NCBI GenBank assembly: GCA_002840435.1
Contig: PHAT01000005.1
Location: forward strand, 734,460 to 798,459
Source: Deltaproteobacteria bacterium HGW-Deltaproteobacteria-6
GTDB lineage: Bacteria; Desulfobacterota; Syntrophia; Syntrophales; Smithellaceae
Direction of reading: 5' to 3'
Length of the DNA: 64,000 nt
Both the position numbers and the translations under genes were made by a program. Each line of letters begins with the position of its first letter. The first letter of the stretch is position 1. Below, in pieces: positions 8,392 through 17,478 of this stretch. The notes under the pieces were generated by a model. That model did no database searches and was not told the DNA's origin. It saw nothing but the letters and a program-made list of their open reading frames with translations.

Positions 8392-8402
8392 TTCCCTCTC
8401 AT
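8388..8402 (-). other. Four-codon leader frame overlapping the cassette gene start
   Basis: Seven bases after the cassette's GTTAAAC is ATG-AGA-GGG-AAA-TGA; its TGA overlaps the ATG of the main gene (ATGA). The main gene's own Shine-Dalgarno (GAGAGGG) lies within it. It could couple translation when the cassette inserts without its own promoter, but may be coincidental. Confidence 0.3.
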
Positions 8403-8454
8403 TTTTCGTTTAACAATTAATATACGTGGCAAGTATTTTCCGAAATTTGCTGCG

Positions 8455-8482
8455 ATTTTACTCTATCTAAAACAAAATGCAA
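8455..8482 (-). promoter_or_regulatory. Weak candidate promoter for the cassette gene
   Basis: On the minus strand TTGCAT (8477-8482), 16 bases, TAAAAT (8455-8460). It lies outside the cassette, in the AT-rich gap 8415-8672, where I see no gene and no attI-like site. Confidence 0.3.
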
Positions 8483-8672
8483 CGTGAAAAATCATCATAA
8501 AATCAATCATAAAGAAATTCGGGCACACGGCATTTTTGGGTAATAAGGACTAAAAGCCGTGTGTGAGTATATCATGTGAAATTTGTCCAGAGTGTTGAAA
8601 TCCGGTATTAAAGAACACTGCCAGAGCATACACCGGAAAAATGCCGAACGCTTGACTGCCGGAAGCAGTCTG

Positions 8673-9395
8673 TCACTTCCTGCCTGCTAACATACCCAGC
8701 CGGCTGCGAATGATGGAGGCAATATGCATAGCCCAGATGGAATAAGCCGGTATTCCGGGATGAAACCCATCTGCTGCCATGGTGGCTGTATCCAGAGGAA
8801 AGTCTATCATAACAAACTCACACCGCTCATGTACCATCGCCAATTTTTCCAATGCCCTGTTGAATCGTCGAGCTCTTGTGCCGAGATACCACCTCAAGGG
8901 CTGCGGAAGAGCGGGAAAGAGGTGCATCGGGGGAACGCTCGACAGGATGATATGCTGTGCATGGAACTTTGACTGAAGCAGTTCCACAATCCGTGCTTGT
9001 TGATTGATCCATTTTTCAGCGTCCGTTCCGTGGGTGACATCATTCACGCCTATTGAAGTGACGACGACATCGAACGTCTCCGGAGAAAGCCTCTCGAGTT
9101 CTGCCACGATATCTTTCGCTCTTCGGCCCGTTTGCGCAATGAGTTTCCAGGACACCCGGAAATCGCCGCCAAGAGCGGAAACCAGTTGACCGGACAGGGC
9201 TTCACTTTGTGTTGATACCCCCACTCCTGCCGCCGCGGAATCACCGAGAATGAGCAGATTGAAGAGCGGTCCCGATCCATGAATGCCGGACCGGTCACCA
9301 GAAGGCTCAGGCAGCCTGGGCGTTACGGCACGGACATAAAGGGCCTGCACGATTAAGAGCGGCGCAAGGCCTATAGCCCCAAGTTTATAGTTCAT
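8673..9395 (-). CDS. SGNH/GDSL-family hydrolase with N-terminal membrane anchor or signal
   Basis: 240 residues from the ATG at 9395, chosen because a GGGGGCG ribosome site precedes it; a longer frame to 9476 adds a non-conserved stretch. Residues 1-20 are hydrophobic, suggesting secretion or anchoring. Catalytic blocks: GDS at 51-53 (nucleophile Ser53), GVND at 116-119 (oxyanion Asn) and DGFH at 209-212 (Asp/His). SGNH enzymes hydrolyse esters or thioesters, including lysophospholipids and acetylated sugars. A GACTGC/GCAGTC hairpin (8654-8670) sits right after the stop codon, without a T-run. Confidence 0.88.
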   Translation of the reverse strand: MNYKLGAIGLAPLLIVQALYVRAVTPRLPEPSGDRSGIHGSGPLFNLLILGDSAAAGVGVSTQSEALSGQLVSALGGDFRVSWKLIAQTGRRAKDIVAELERLSPETFDVVVTSIGVNDVTHGTDAEKWINQQARIVELLQSKFHAQHIILSSVPPMHLFPALPQPLRWYLGTRARRFNRALEKLAMVHERCEFVMIDFPLDTATMAADGFHPGIPAYSIWAMHIASIIRSRLGMLAGRK

Positions 9396-9646
9396 CTGTT
9401 TATCGCCCCCAGTCTCGGATTGATTTATCATTATACCTGCAACGGGATGACTTGGAAAGGTCTTCCTGCTGCGCATTACGATTTATCACGGGCGCGTGAG
9501 CGCAACCGATGGAAATTGACCTCCGCATTGATGGATTTCTTCTCCTTGTAAAACAATTTTTGATAAGGTAGTAAAATTGACTAATAAATATTATCCGGCA
9601 TGAAAAAGCTTTTTCGGAATCAGATAAACGCATCGATGAAGGTAAA

Positions 9647-10387
9647 ATGAAGATCACATTTCTGGGCACTAACGGCTGGTACGATACGGATTGCGGTAAT
9701 ACGATTTGCACGCTGATCGAGACAAAAACGGCGTATATTATTCTTGATGCCGGAAATGGCATTCATAAAGCGGACAGGTATATCAAAAAAGATCTGCCGG
9801 TTTATTTGTTGCTCAGTCATTTCCACATCGACCATATGGAAGGGCTCCACATTCTGGCAAAATTCAAATTTAAATCGCTGACGATCATGGGACAAACCGG
9901 GACAAAAGCGATCATCAAAGAATTTCTCGCTCCCGTATATTCCATCCCCGTCCATAAATTGCCTTTTCCCTGCAAGGTGACAGACGTTAAAGAGGGCCGA
10001 CACAGCAGTCCTTTTAAATTTCTGGCGCGTGAACTGGTTCACGCTTCCAGGTGTCTCGGCTACCGGTTGGAAATTGACGGCAAGGTGATCAGTTATTGCA
10101 CCGACACCGGCTACTGTAAGAACTCCGTGGAACTTTCCGCAAATGCCGATCTGCTGATTTCTGAATGCGCGCTGCTCAGCGGGCAGACCTCCGACTCCTG
10201 GCCGCACATGAATCCGCAGCTTGCCGCAAAACTAGCGGTTGAATCAAAAGCAAAAAAACTTGCGCTTACCCATTTCGACGCCGCATTATATACGACCATG
10301 GCAAAAAGAGAAAAGGCGCAGGCGCGCGCGCGGATGATATTTCCTGAAACTTTTTCCGTTTATGACGGGCTGAAAATTGATATATAA
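9647..10387 (+). CDS. RNase Z-like metallo-beta-lactamase-fold hydrolase
   Basis: 246 residues. It starts with the KITFLGTNG strand typical of the RNase Z/ElaC-like MBL branch, has the metal motif SHFHIDH at 57-63, a late CTDTG (metal-bridging Asp) and ALTHFDA near the C-terminus. It lacks the long exosite arm of true tRNase Z, so a role in tRNA processing is unlikely; related proteins act as phosphodiesterases or have unknown substrates. Stand-alone, followed by the LysE gene in the same direction 73 bases later. Confidence 0.85.
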   Translation: MKITFLGTNGWYDTDCGNTICTLIETKTAYIILDAGNGIHKADRYIKKDLPVYLLLSHFHIDHMEGLHILAKFKFKSLTIMGQTGTKAIIKEFLAPVYSIPVHKLPFPCKVTDVKEGRHSSPFKFLARELVHASRCLGYRLEIDGKVISYCTDTGYCKNSVELSANADLLISECALLSGQTSDSWPHMNPQLAAKLAVESKAKKLALTHFDAALYTTMAKREKAQARARMIFPETFSVYDGLKIDI

Positions 10388-10460
10388 AAGGCTTTGATGC
10401 CGGATGATGCGGCCCAATGATAGCTGCCTTCATGCAACGACCGGATCACGGAAAAAATTT

Positions 10461-11108
10461 ATGTTGATCAACCTGTTTACAATTTTTGCTTCTTCTTTTG
10501 TCATTGCCCTGTCCGGCGCTTTGATGCCGGGACCGCTCCTGACCGCGACGATCAGCGAAAGTTCGCAGCGTGGTTTTATTGCCGGGCCGTTGATGATTGC
10601 CGGCCATGCGATTTTGGAGCTGGGACTGGTCATTGCCCTGCTTACGGGACTGGCGCCTTTTTTTCAGATGCCGGTTGTTTTTGTGATCAGCGCCCTCGCC
10701 GGATCCGCCATTCTTTTGTGGATGGCGTTCGGTATGTTCCGCGGGCTGCCCTCCCTCAGCCTGTCCTGGGAAGGTCAACAAAAAAAGCTGAACTATCCGG
10801 TGGTCTCCGGCATCTTAATGAGCATCGGGAACCCTTACTGGATTATCTGGTGGGCGACCATTGGCGTGGGATATATTCTCTATTCCCGGCAGTTTGGCCT
10901 CTGGGGCGTGGCTTTTTTCTTTGCGGGGCATATTCTGGCCGATCTGGTGTGGTATTCACTGGTTGCAGCCGCAGTGACCGGGGGAAAACATTTTCTGACG
11001 GATCGCCTCTACCGCGGTCTTATTGCGCTGTGCGCCGTTTTTCTGGTGGTGTTTGCAGGCTATTTTGCTTACGCCGGTTGCATAAAGCTCTTTACAATCC
11101 TTTCCTGA
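10461..11108 (+). CDS. LysE-family amino acid/metabolite exporter
   Basis: 215 residues from the ATG at 10461, where the family's N-terminal helix begins (a frame opening at 10404 adds 19 polar residues). Six hydrophobic segments are visible, with the family's signature GALMPGPLL near residue 20 and GNPYWIIWW around 125. LysE/RhtB transporters export amino acids or related small molecules with proton exchange. The specific substrate is not readable. Confidence 0.88.
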   Translation: MLINLFTIFASSFVIALSGALMPGPLLTATISESSQRGFIAGPLMIAGHAILELGLVIALLTGLAPFFQMPVVFVISALAGSAILLWMAFGMFRGLPSLSLSWEGQQKKLNYPVVSGILMSIGNPYWIIWWATIGVGYILYSRQFGLWGVAFFFAGHILADLVWYSLVAAAVTGGKHFLTDRLYRGLIALCAVFLVVFAGYFAYAGCIKLFTILS

Positions 11109-11132
11109 AAATAACCTGTTGCCTGCGGTTAC

Positions 11133-11195
11133 AAAAAAACCAGCCACTTATTTTCGAACGCCTGCATCAGCAGGCTGAGAAAATGAAGTGGCCGG
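11133..11195 (-). terminator. Strong terminator of the secreted-protein gene (11241-11624)
   Basis: On the minus strand a long imperfect stem (11140-11155 with 11179-11195, one mismatch and one bulge), capped by an inner CCTGC/GCAGG hairpin, runs directly into seven T's (11139-11133). It lies between two convergent genes and may also slow transcription from the LysE gene. Confidence 0.72.
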
Positions 11196-11240
11196 TGAGT
11201 GACAGCGTCTAAGATTTTTTTACGCGACAGGATGCCTGGT

Positions 11241-11624
11241 TCAGGGGACAACTATTTTTGCTGCTTTGCCGCCATGTCCCATCGTGTCATCCGCCCTGAC
11301 TTCGATTGTGTAGCCTTTCTCTAACGGCAGATCATAGTAGTAGTAGGTGAATGTTTTTTTGCCCGGCTGCCTGTTGTATGTGTATACTGAGTGAAAACTC
11401 CCATTGACATAGATTTCTACGGATCTGACAAAATCCGTCATGGGATCCATTACGGGATGGACAAACGTTGCAGCCAGTAGTCTATCGCCTTCAGTTCCGA
11501 TCACCTGAAGACTTACTTCGGGCGGACCAGCGGCAAAAGACAACTTTGCGTCAAAACTGATCAACAGGGCCAGAAGGAATAACGCCCCCAACATAACCGA
11601 TAACATTCCGATCTTCTTTTTCAT
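11241..11624 (-). CDS. Secreted small beta-rich protein of unknown function
   Basis: 127 residues with a signal peptide (1-31, LLALLISFDAKLSFAAG). The mature part alternates strands (VSLQVIG, VEIYVNG, KTFTYYYY, YTIEVRADD) and reads as one immunoglobulin-like beta sandwich, faintly similar to desulfoferrodoxin/SoxZ-type folds, including a conserved-looking HPVMDP segment. I cannot assign a family. An AAGGAGGTCAC ribosome site is ideal. It is an isolated gene with its own terminator. Confidence 0.7.
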   Translation of the reverse strand: MKKKIGMLSVMLGALFLLALLISFDAKLSFAAGPPEVSLQVIGTEGDRLLAATFVHPVMDPMTDFVRSVEIYVNGSFHSVYTYNRQPGKKTFTYYYYDLPLEKGYTIEVRADDTMGHGGKAAKIVVP

Positions 11625-11869
11625 TGTGACCTCCTTGAAAGAAATTATTACTGTTTATATCAGACCTTCCTGCCGCAACTCCTCCTCGTCTCTCGTCCCG
11701 GAAAACCACTTGAGACAAGCCAACGGGTTTGTTGCAGTTAATGTAACGGAGAACAGTGTAAAGACAATGGTAATAAAATCTCAGGAGAATAGGAGGTTAA
11801 TACTATAGATATCTGTTAGTTGGATGACCAGCAACCCGGTTGCGGCAAAGATTTGATGCACAGCGGTAT

Positions 11870-12985
11870 TCAATTTTTTTCTGCGGCAATCTCCCGGCAC
11901 TCCCGGACCACAACGCGGTTTCGACCGGAAGATTTGGCCGAATAGAGAGCCTCGTCGGCGCACTTGATCAGGAGCTCCGGCGTTCCCGCCTCGGAAGGAA
12001 TAGTTGCGGCAACCCCCAGGCTTAAGGTGACACATGGGGCGACGCTGGATTTTTTGTGCTCCATGCCCAGATTTTCCACGGCCTGGCGGATTTTTTCAGC
12101 GACCCGCAAGGCGCCTTTTTCATCTGTTGCGGGCAGGATGACGGCAAATTCCTCGCCGCCATACCGCGCGACGCAGTCTCCGCCGCGCCGCACGGTTTCA
12201 CTTAAGGCCCCGGCAACGGATTTCAGACAATCATCCCCTCCCTGATGGCCATAGGTATCATTATAGAGCTTGAAAAAATCCACATCGCTCATAATCAGAG
12301 ACAGCGGTTCTTTTGTTCTTCGCAGGCGGTTCCACTCCCGTTCCATGGTCTGGTCGAACGAGCGGCGGTTTGCCACCTGAGTCAGGCCGTCACTGGTTGC
12401 GAGGCGCTTGAGCCGCTCGTTGGCCTCTTTCAATGTGTTTTCGGCATATTTCCGATCCGTAATATCCTTGAAGCGGGCCACCATGCCGATCACCGCACCG
12501 TCAATTCCCCGGAAGGGTGTCGCCGCAAAGATAAAAGGCACCTGCACGCCATCGTGTCGCGCAACCTCGATATCCAGTTCAATTTGGGCTTGGCCATGCA
12601 ACAGTTTTGTCAGGGTGCATTTCGGTGTGCCGCACCAGTCACAAGGCATCAGTTCGTAGCATTTTTTTCCCACCGCGTCGCTTTCGCTGATATTGAGAAA
12701 CGACAGCAGGGTTGCATTAATTCTTTTAATGGTGAAGTCCTGATAGACCAGGTACATGCCGTCGATGGACGTATTGATGATTTGGTTCAGTTCGACATTG
12801 GCGATTTCGGCTTTCATGGCCATGACATTCGCCCGCTCGATCGCATTTTCAAGATCGGTTCTGATTTGTTCCTGATCGAGTTTCGCTTTTTGCAATTCTT
12901 CCGAAACCCGCTGATATTCGGAAAAAAGATTTTCGGCATTTCCATCAGGAGATACCTGCTCCTGCGCCATTATCTTTTTTTCCAT
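11870..12985 (-). CDS. PAS-GGDEF diguanylate cyclase
   Basis: 371 residues: a coiled coil (about 20-68), a PAS sensor domain (about 65-175) and a GGDEF domain (about 195-365). The active loop GGEEF is at 276-280 and the inhibitory RxxD site (RGGD, 267-270) is exactly five residues before it, so cyclic-di-GMP synthesis with product feedback is expected. The PAS domain carries a cysteine group (C109, C115, C118, C123, with C-x2-C-x4-C spacing) that might sense redox state or metal. No membrane segment, so the protein is cytoplasmic. Confidence 0.93.
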   Translation of the reverse strand: MEKKIMAQEQVSPDGNAENLFSEYQRVSEELQKAKLDQEQIRTDLENAIERANVMAMKAEIANVELNQIINTSIDGMYLVYQDFTIKRINATLLSFLNISESDAVGKKCYELMPCDWCGTPKCTLTKLLHGQAQIELDIEVARHDGVQVPFIFAATPFRGIDGAVIGMVARFKDITDRKYAENTLKEANERLKRLATSDGLTQVANRRSFDQTMEREWNRLRRTKEPLSLIMSDVDFFKLYNDTYGHQGGDDCLKSVAGALSETVRRGGDCVARYGGEEFAVILPATDEKGALRVAEKIRQAVENLGMEHKKSSVAPCVTLSLGVAATIPSEAGTPELLIKCADEALYSAKSSGRNRVVVRECREIAAEKN

Positions 12986-13125
12986 AGTGTCCTATTCCCT
13001 GGCGGAACAATTTTTTTAAAATGCCTGTTGAATGCACCTTATCACAGTCATTAGAGAAATTAAACTCTCATGACGATTAAATCCTTATGGCATTCTGAAA
13101 AAAACCCAAAAGGCCGAGTATGTCT

Positions 13126-13563
13126 CTAATCACGAAAAGCTTCCGCTTCTTTGTCTTCCGGCAACAGTTCAAACGTGGCTTTGACTTCCCTGGGAATCGA
13201 ACGCATCGTGCCTTTCTGTGCATCCACAAAGACCCAGTCCGTCTCTCCTTCGGCAAGCAGGGCTTTATCCGACGGGCGGATGATCCGGTATTTGCGCAGC
13301 GACAGCACCCGGCGAAAGTTTACGACCCAGGTCATCACAACAATCCGGTCTCCGGCAAACGCCGGTTTTAAATATTCAATTTTATGCATGCGCACCACCC
13401 AGGTCGCGCCCGCGGCATTGGTGGCCTGTGTGCAACCGGCTGCTTCGGAGTGCTGCATTGCCGCGTCCTGCATCCAGCGCAGGTATTCTACATTGTTGAC
13501 ATGCCCGTTTTGATCCTCTGCTTCTTTCAGCACGGTTAATTCATAGCGATAGATTTGCGGCAT
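13126..13563 (-). CDS. Hotdog-fold acyl-CoA thioesterase (4HBT/YbgC type)
   Basis: 145 residues. The family core is present: a first strand YELTV followed by EDQNGHVNNVEYLRWMQ at 16-32, where the Asp/Asn and HVNN residues line the active site, then the long central helix and WVVR/VSFRR strands. These enzymes hydrolyse short or aromatic acyl-CoAs. Single-gene unit with its own promoter. Confidence 0.88.
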   Translation of the reverse strand: MPQIYRYELTVLKEAEDQNGHVNNVEYLRWMQDAAMQHSEAAGCTQATNAAGATWVVRMHKIEYLKPAFAGDRIVVMTWVVNFRRVLSLRKYRIIRPSDKALLAEGETDWVFVDAQKGTMRSIPREVKATFELLPEDKEAEAFRD

Positions 13564-13643
13564 AAGACCTCTTAATTATTAATATACAAAAGTAAATATG
13601 ACAGCGAATTCATTTTTTCCCGAATGTGTCCTTGAGTGCGCGA

Positions 13644-13672
13644 AGTATAGAGGGAAGGGATGGGTGTGTCAA
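13644..13672 (-). promoter_or_regulatory. Near-consensus sigma70 promoter of the thioesterase gene
   Basis: Minus strand: perfect TTGACA (13667-13672), 17-base spacer, TATACT (13644-13649). It is about 80 bases upstream of the ATG at 13563. Confidence 0.62.
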
Positions 13673-13766
13673 TAAAATTGATGGCGATATCCGCTGCCCG
13701 CTTCTCTTAATCACACGGAATAATACTTATAATGTCTTGCCGTGTTTTGAGCGGGCAAACGAACCT

Positions 13767-14663
13767 TTACAGGAAGAATAACGCGACTCCGCATAAACTG
13801 ATGATGGTGCCCAGAATTTCGCGGACCGTTATTTTATGTTTTAAAATAATCATGCTCGGCGGAATGATGAATATGGGCACCAGCGCCATGATGGTTGAAG
13901 CAATGCCGGTAGACGTATGCTGAATCGCCAGCAGGGAGAAAGACACGCCCAGAAAGGGACCGAAAAATGAACCGATCGCTATCGGCATCATCGCCTTTTT
14001 GTCGCTCAGGGCGAATTTGACGGATGCCCATTTGCGAAGGATGGTAATGATCAATGTAAAACCGACGATGCCCGCAATAATCCGAATCTGCGTGGCGGCA
14101 AACGGACTGTATTGCTGCATGCCGTATTTGCTGAAAACGATGCCCAGCGCCTGGCCCATTGCTCCGCCCAAGGCGAGCAGCAAACCCAGGACGGGTTTGC
14201 TGACGGTTATCATCCCATTCCCGCCGCCCGGTCTGAATATGGCCGTAATGATGCCTGCCAGAGTCATGACCATCCCAACCAGAGATAATGCGCTCAGGCG
14301 CTCATCGAGCAGAATCCATCCGAACACCGCGGCCATCGGGGGCGCCAGTGTCATGATCAGCATGGCCAGCCAGGAACCGATCACGGTAAATGATTTAAAT
14401 AGCAGGAAATCACCAATGACGAAACCGATCAGGCCGGATATTGCCAACCAGACCCAATTGTGCAGTGAGGCATCCGTGGGCAAAAGCAAGCCCCTGCTGA
14501 TCCAATTCATGATGGAAAGAAAAGCAAAACCGATGACCAGGCGGATAATATTTACGGGAAGTGAGCCAACCTTTTTACTGGCGGCTTCAAAAGATAACGC
14601 CGTGACGGACCAGAAGAAAGCCACCAGCAGGGCGGCCAATTCACCATAATGATTTTGCATCAT
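13767..14663 (-). CDS. EamA/DMT-superfamily transporter
   Basis: 298 residues with ten hydrophobic helices in two five-helix halves, each an EamA repeat (first around 5-140, second around 155-295). Second-half signatures such as GQALGIVFSKYG and the final GTIISLCGVALF helix are typical. Members export amino acids or other metabolites; the substrate is unknown. Confidence 0.88.
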   Translation of the reverse strand: MMQNHYGELAALLVAFFWSVTALSFEAASKKVGSLPVNIIRLVIGFAFLSIMNWISRGLLLPTDASLHNWVWLAISGLIGFVIGDFLLFKSFTVIGSWLAMLIMTLAPPMAAVFGWILLDERLSALSLVGMVMTLAGIITAIFRPGGGNGMITVSKPVLGLLLALGGAMGQALGIVFSKYGMQQYSPFAATQIRIIAGIVGFTLIITILRKWASVKFALSDKKAMMPIAIGSFFGPFLGVSFSLLAIQHTSTGIASTIMALVPIFIIPPSMIILKHKITVREILGTIISLCGVALFFL

Positions 14664-14817
14664 GATGGTTTTTTATGCCAATTGTTCCAATAAGGCAATA
14701 CTTTCTCCGGCAATAACTGCTTTTAAATAAAGAAAGATTGCCGCAAGAGTTCATCGATCCCGTAGTAAAAATATTCTGGATACAAAGCAGGATTATCCGG
14801 CTTGTCAGCCGCATTCC

Positions 14818-16632
14818 TCAGTCTTTGTACATGGACTCAATCAGGTCGCCGAACTGGGCATTAATCGACTTTCGCTTCACCTTCATGGTCGGGGTAACTT
14901 CGCCATCTTCGGTATAGAGCTTCTTGTCGATAATCCTGAATTTACGGATATTCTCAACGCGGGATACCTGATTGTTCACTTTATCGATTTCTTCCTGAAT
15001 CAGCGCATTGATTTCCGGCGCGCGGGTCATGGTGGCATAAGTCGTAAATTGCACTTTATTGTCCTGAGCGTATTTCGTGACATTTTCCTCATCGAGGACG
15101 ATGAGTGCGGTCAGGTATTTCCGGCGGTCGCCGATGACCACGGAGTCGTTGATGTAGGGCGAGAATTTCAACAGGTTCTCCAGATACTGCGGCGCGACGT
15201 TTTTGCCGCCCGCCGTGATGATCAGGTCTTTTTTGCGATCGGTCAGTTTCAGGTAACCGTCTTCATCAATCACACCCACGTCGCCGGTATGCATCCAGCC
15301 GTCAATCAGGACTTCTTTGGTCTGTTCCTCATCCTTGTAATACCCTTTAAAGATACCCGGATGTTTAACGACAATTTCTCCGTCTTCGGCGATTCTGACC
15401 TGTGTTCCCGGTATGGCTTTCCCGACGGTTCCCACTTTAAAATCGATTTCGTTCGACATGTGCGTGATGCCGGTGGTTTCGGTCATGCCGTACCCTTCGC
15501 GAATCGGAATGCCGACGCTCTGGAAAAACTTGAGAATTTCATGAGAAATAGGCGCGGCGCCGGAAACTCCCACCTTGACCCGGTCAAATCCCAGGCGTTC
15601 TTTGAGCTTCCGGAAAACAACAAAATAGGCGATGTGATAAGCGATGGCCAGCCCTGTGGGCACTTTCTTTTTAGTGAGAGCGATGTTGTTGTACCTTGTG
15701 CCGATCTGGACGGCGATTTTATACAATTTGCGTTTAAGCCAGGTCGCGTCGGCCATTTTCAAAACGATGCCGGAGTAATATTTTTCCCAGATTCGGGGAA
15801 CGGCATGGAACATGGTGGGTGAGATTTCCGTCATGTCCGCCATGACGGTGTCCGTGTTTTCGGTAAAATTGACGATCTGCCCTACGGTCAGATGATACAT
15901 GATGTCGAAGATTTGCTCATATACGTGATTAAGCGGCAGAAATGAAATGGTTTCGTCTTCATTGGTGAGCGGTGTGACCTGGTTTGCGGACTGGGCGATC
16001 CACAGATAACCCTCATGCGCCAAGAGAGCGCCCTTGGGTGGCCCGGTGGTTCCCGAGGTGTAAATAATGCCCGCGATATCGTCAGGCTTTGCCAGGTCAG
16101 TCAGCTGCTGGAAAAGCTCCGGATTCTTGCGGTCTTCTTCTTTGCCCAGTTCCAGAAGCTGAGCGAAACTCATGAGCATGGGGTCTTCATAATGTTTGAG
16201 ACCCTCCATTTCCCAGACGATGAGCTTGCGCAGCATCGGTGTCTTGGATCGGAAAGCCAGTGCCTTGTCCAGCTGCTCTTCATCTTCACAGATATAGACC
16301 ACGGCATCGGCGTGCCCTACGACGTATTCGCATTCCGCCACCGGATTGGTCGTGTAAACGCCCACCCAGGCGCCGCCCGCGCAAACAATTCCCAGTGCCG
16401 AGTAAAGCCATTCCGGCCGGTTTTCTCCGATGATCGCGACGTGGTCTTTGTAGTTGACGCCCAGGGCATGCAGGCCTAAAGTCACATGCTTGACGTTTTC
16501 GTAATATTCCTTCCACGTGATATCATGCCAGATGCCGTAATCCTTTCTTCTCAGGGCAATGCGATCGGGCTGCTTTTTCACCATATTCAGAAATGCTTTG
16601 GGCAACGTCTTGATTTCCAATGACTGGGCCAT
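14818..16632 (-). CDS. Long-chain acyl-CoA synthetase (AMP-forming)
   Basis: 604 residues from the ATG at 16632, which has an AAGGAGA ribosome site (a frame extending to 16665 does not). ATP-binding P-loop YTSGTTGPPKG, the REGYGMTETTG adenylate motif and the hinge DRKKDLIITAGGKN are all visible. It activates fatty or aromatic acids to acyl-CoA, the entry step for beta-oxidation. The gene follows livF on the same strand with a 63-base gap, an arrangement common in deltaproteobacteria, suggesting the adjoining ABC system may import a carboxylic-acid-related substrate. Confidence 0.94.
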   Translation of the reverse strand: MAQSLEIKTLPKAFLNMVKKQPDRIALRRKDYGIWHDITWKEYYENVKHVTLGLHALGVNYKDHVAIIGENRPEWLYSALGIVCAGGAWVGVYTTNPVAECEYVVGHADAVVYICEDEEQLDKALAFRSKTPMLRKLIVWEMEGLKHYEDPMLMSFAQLLELGKEEDRKNPELFQQLTDLAKPDDIAGIIYTSGTTGPPKGALLAHEGYLWIAQSANQVTPLTNEDETISFLPLNHVYEQIFDIMYHLTVGQIVNFTENTDTVMADMTEISPTMFHAVPRIWEKYYSGIVLKMADATWLKRKLYKIAVQIGTRYNNIALTKKKVPTGLAIAYHIAYFVVFRKLKERLGFDRVKVGVSGAAPISHEILKFFQSVGIPIREGYGMTETTGITHMSNEIDFKVGTVGKAIPGTQVRIAEDGEIVVKHPGIFKGYYKDEEQTKEVLIDGWMHTGDVGVIDEDGYLKLTDRKKDLIITAGGKNVAPQYLENLLKFSPYINDSVVIGDRRKYLTALIVLDEENVTKYAQDNKVQFTTYATMTRAPEINALIQEEIDKVNNQVSRVENIRKFRIIDKKLYTEDGEVTPTMKVKRKSINAQFGDLIESMYKD

Positions 16633-16695
16633 ACTGTCTCCTTGATCGTTTAGAACCATTAACAAATTTTCTTTTCAGATCCCATACCCGCCGGT

Positions 16696-17478
16696 TTACC
16701 GGAAACGGACTTTTCTTCTATAGCGCTTGTACCCTTTGACCGACTGTTCCGTGGCGATTCCCAGATAGAATTCCTTAATGTCCTGATCTTCCCGGAGGAC
16801 TTCCGGTTTGTCGGCGCGGACGATTCTGCCGTTTTCCAGCAGGTAGGCGTAGTGAGAATATTTGAGCGCCATATTCACGTTTTGCTCCACCAGGAGAATC
16901 GTCATGCCGTCTTTCTCGTTAATATTTTTAATGATCCCGAATATTTCCTTGGTTAAAAGCGGGGAAAGTCCCAAAGAAGGCTCGTCGAGCATGAGCAGTT
17001 TGGGGCGGCTCATCAGCGCCCGGCCGATCGCCAGCATCTGCTGTTCGCCGCCGCTCATCAAACCCGCCTGCTGGTTGACCCGTTGCTTTAAAATGGGAAA
17101 GTGATGGAAAACATTTTCCAGATCATCCTTGATGTTTTTCCTGTCTCTCCTCGTGTAGGCGCCCATATTGATATTTTCCAGCACCGTGAGTTCGGGAAAC
17201 ACTTCCCGCCCCTCCGGCACGTAGCCGATTCCCATCCTGACGATGTCGGCCGTATCCTTCCGGTCGATGCGTTCTCCCAGAAATTCAATGGTTCCTTTTT
17301 CCGGCTGTTCTTCTTTCAGATCATAAAACAGGCGCATGATGGTTTTCAGCGTTGTGGTCTTTCCAGCCCCGTTCGAACCCAGAAGCGCAACGATATCGCC
17401 TTGCTTGATTTCAAAGGAAATACCGTGAAGCGCGCGGATCAGATCGTACCATGTCTCGATGTTTTTTACTTTCAGCAT
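16696..17478 (-). CDS. livF: Branched-chain amino acid-type ABC transporter ATPase LivF
   Basis: 260 residues. Walker A GSNGAGKTT near 34-42, signature MSGGEQQM, Walker B LLMLDEPSLGL followed by the LivF-type extension with the final LGIA. It hydrolyses ATP on the inner face of the LivHM permease. The ATG overlaps the livG stop by one base (TAATG), so the two are coupled. Residues after LGIA (about 15, Arg/Lys-rich) are longer than usual. Confidence 0.94.
   Translation of the reverse strand: MLKVKNIETWYDLIRALHGISFEIKQGDIVALLGSNGAGKTTTLKTIMRLFYDLKEEQPEKGTIEFLGERIDRKDTADIVRMGIGYVPEGREVFPELTVLENINMGAYTRRDRKNIKDDLENVFHHFPILKQRVNQQAGLMSGGEQQMLAIGRALMSRPKLLMLDEPSLGLSPLLTKEIFGIIKNINEKDGMTILLVEQNVNMALKYSHYAYLLENGRIVRADKPEVLREDQDIKEFYLGIATEQSVKGYKRYRRKVRFR

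Larger units (their letters stand above)
7743..8413 (-). mobile_element. Single integron-type gene cassette
   Basis: A compact 671-base unit read on the minus strand: it opens with TTAAAC (after G at 8414), has 22 bases of leader, one gene and an attC. The 5' end sequence GTTAAAC (8414-8408) is the exact reverse complement of the attC R'' GTTTAAC, which is what circular cassette integration should produce. Composition is AT-richer than the flanking genes. No integrase gene, attI or second attC is seen nearby, so the cassette probably sits at a secondary chromosomal site. Excision would restore a G-TTGCAC junction. Confidence 0.75.

Noticed and set aside
12245-13054. A 269-codon plus-strand frame
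   Set aside because: Antisense to the PAS-GGDEF gene; low-quality composition and no family motifs.
15049-15822. A 257-codon plus-strand frame
   Set aside because: Antisense to the acyl-CoA synthetase, in the region holding its motifs.
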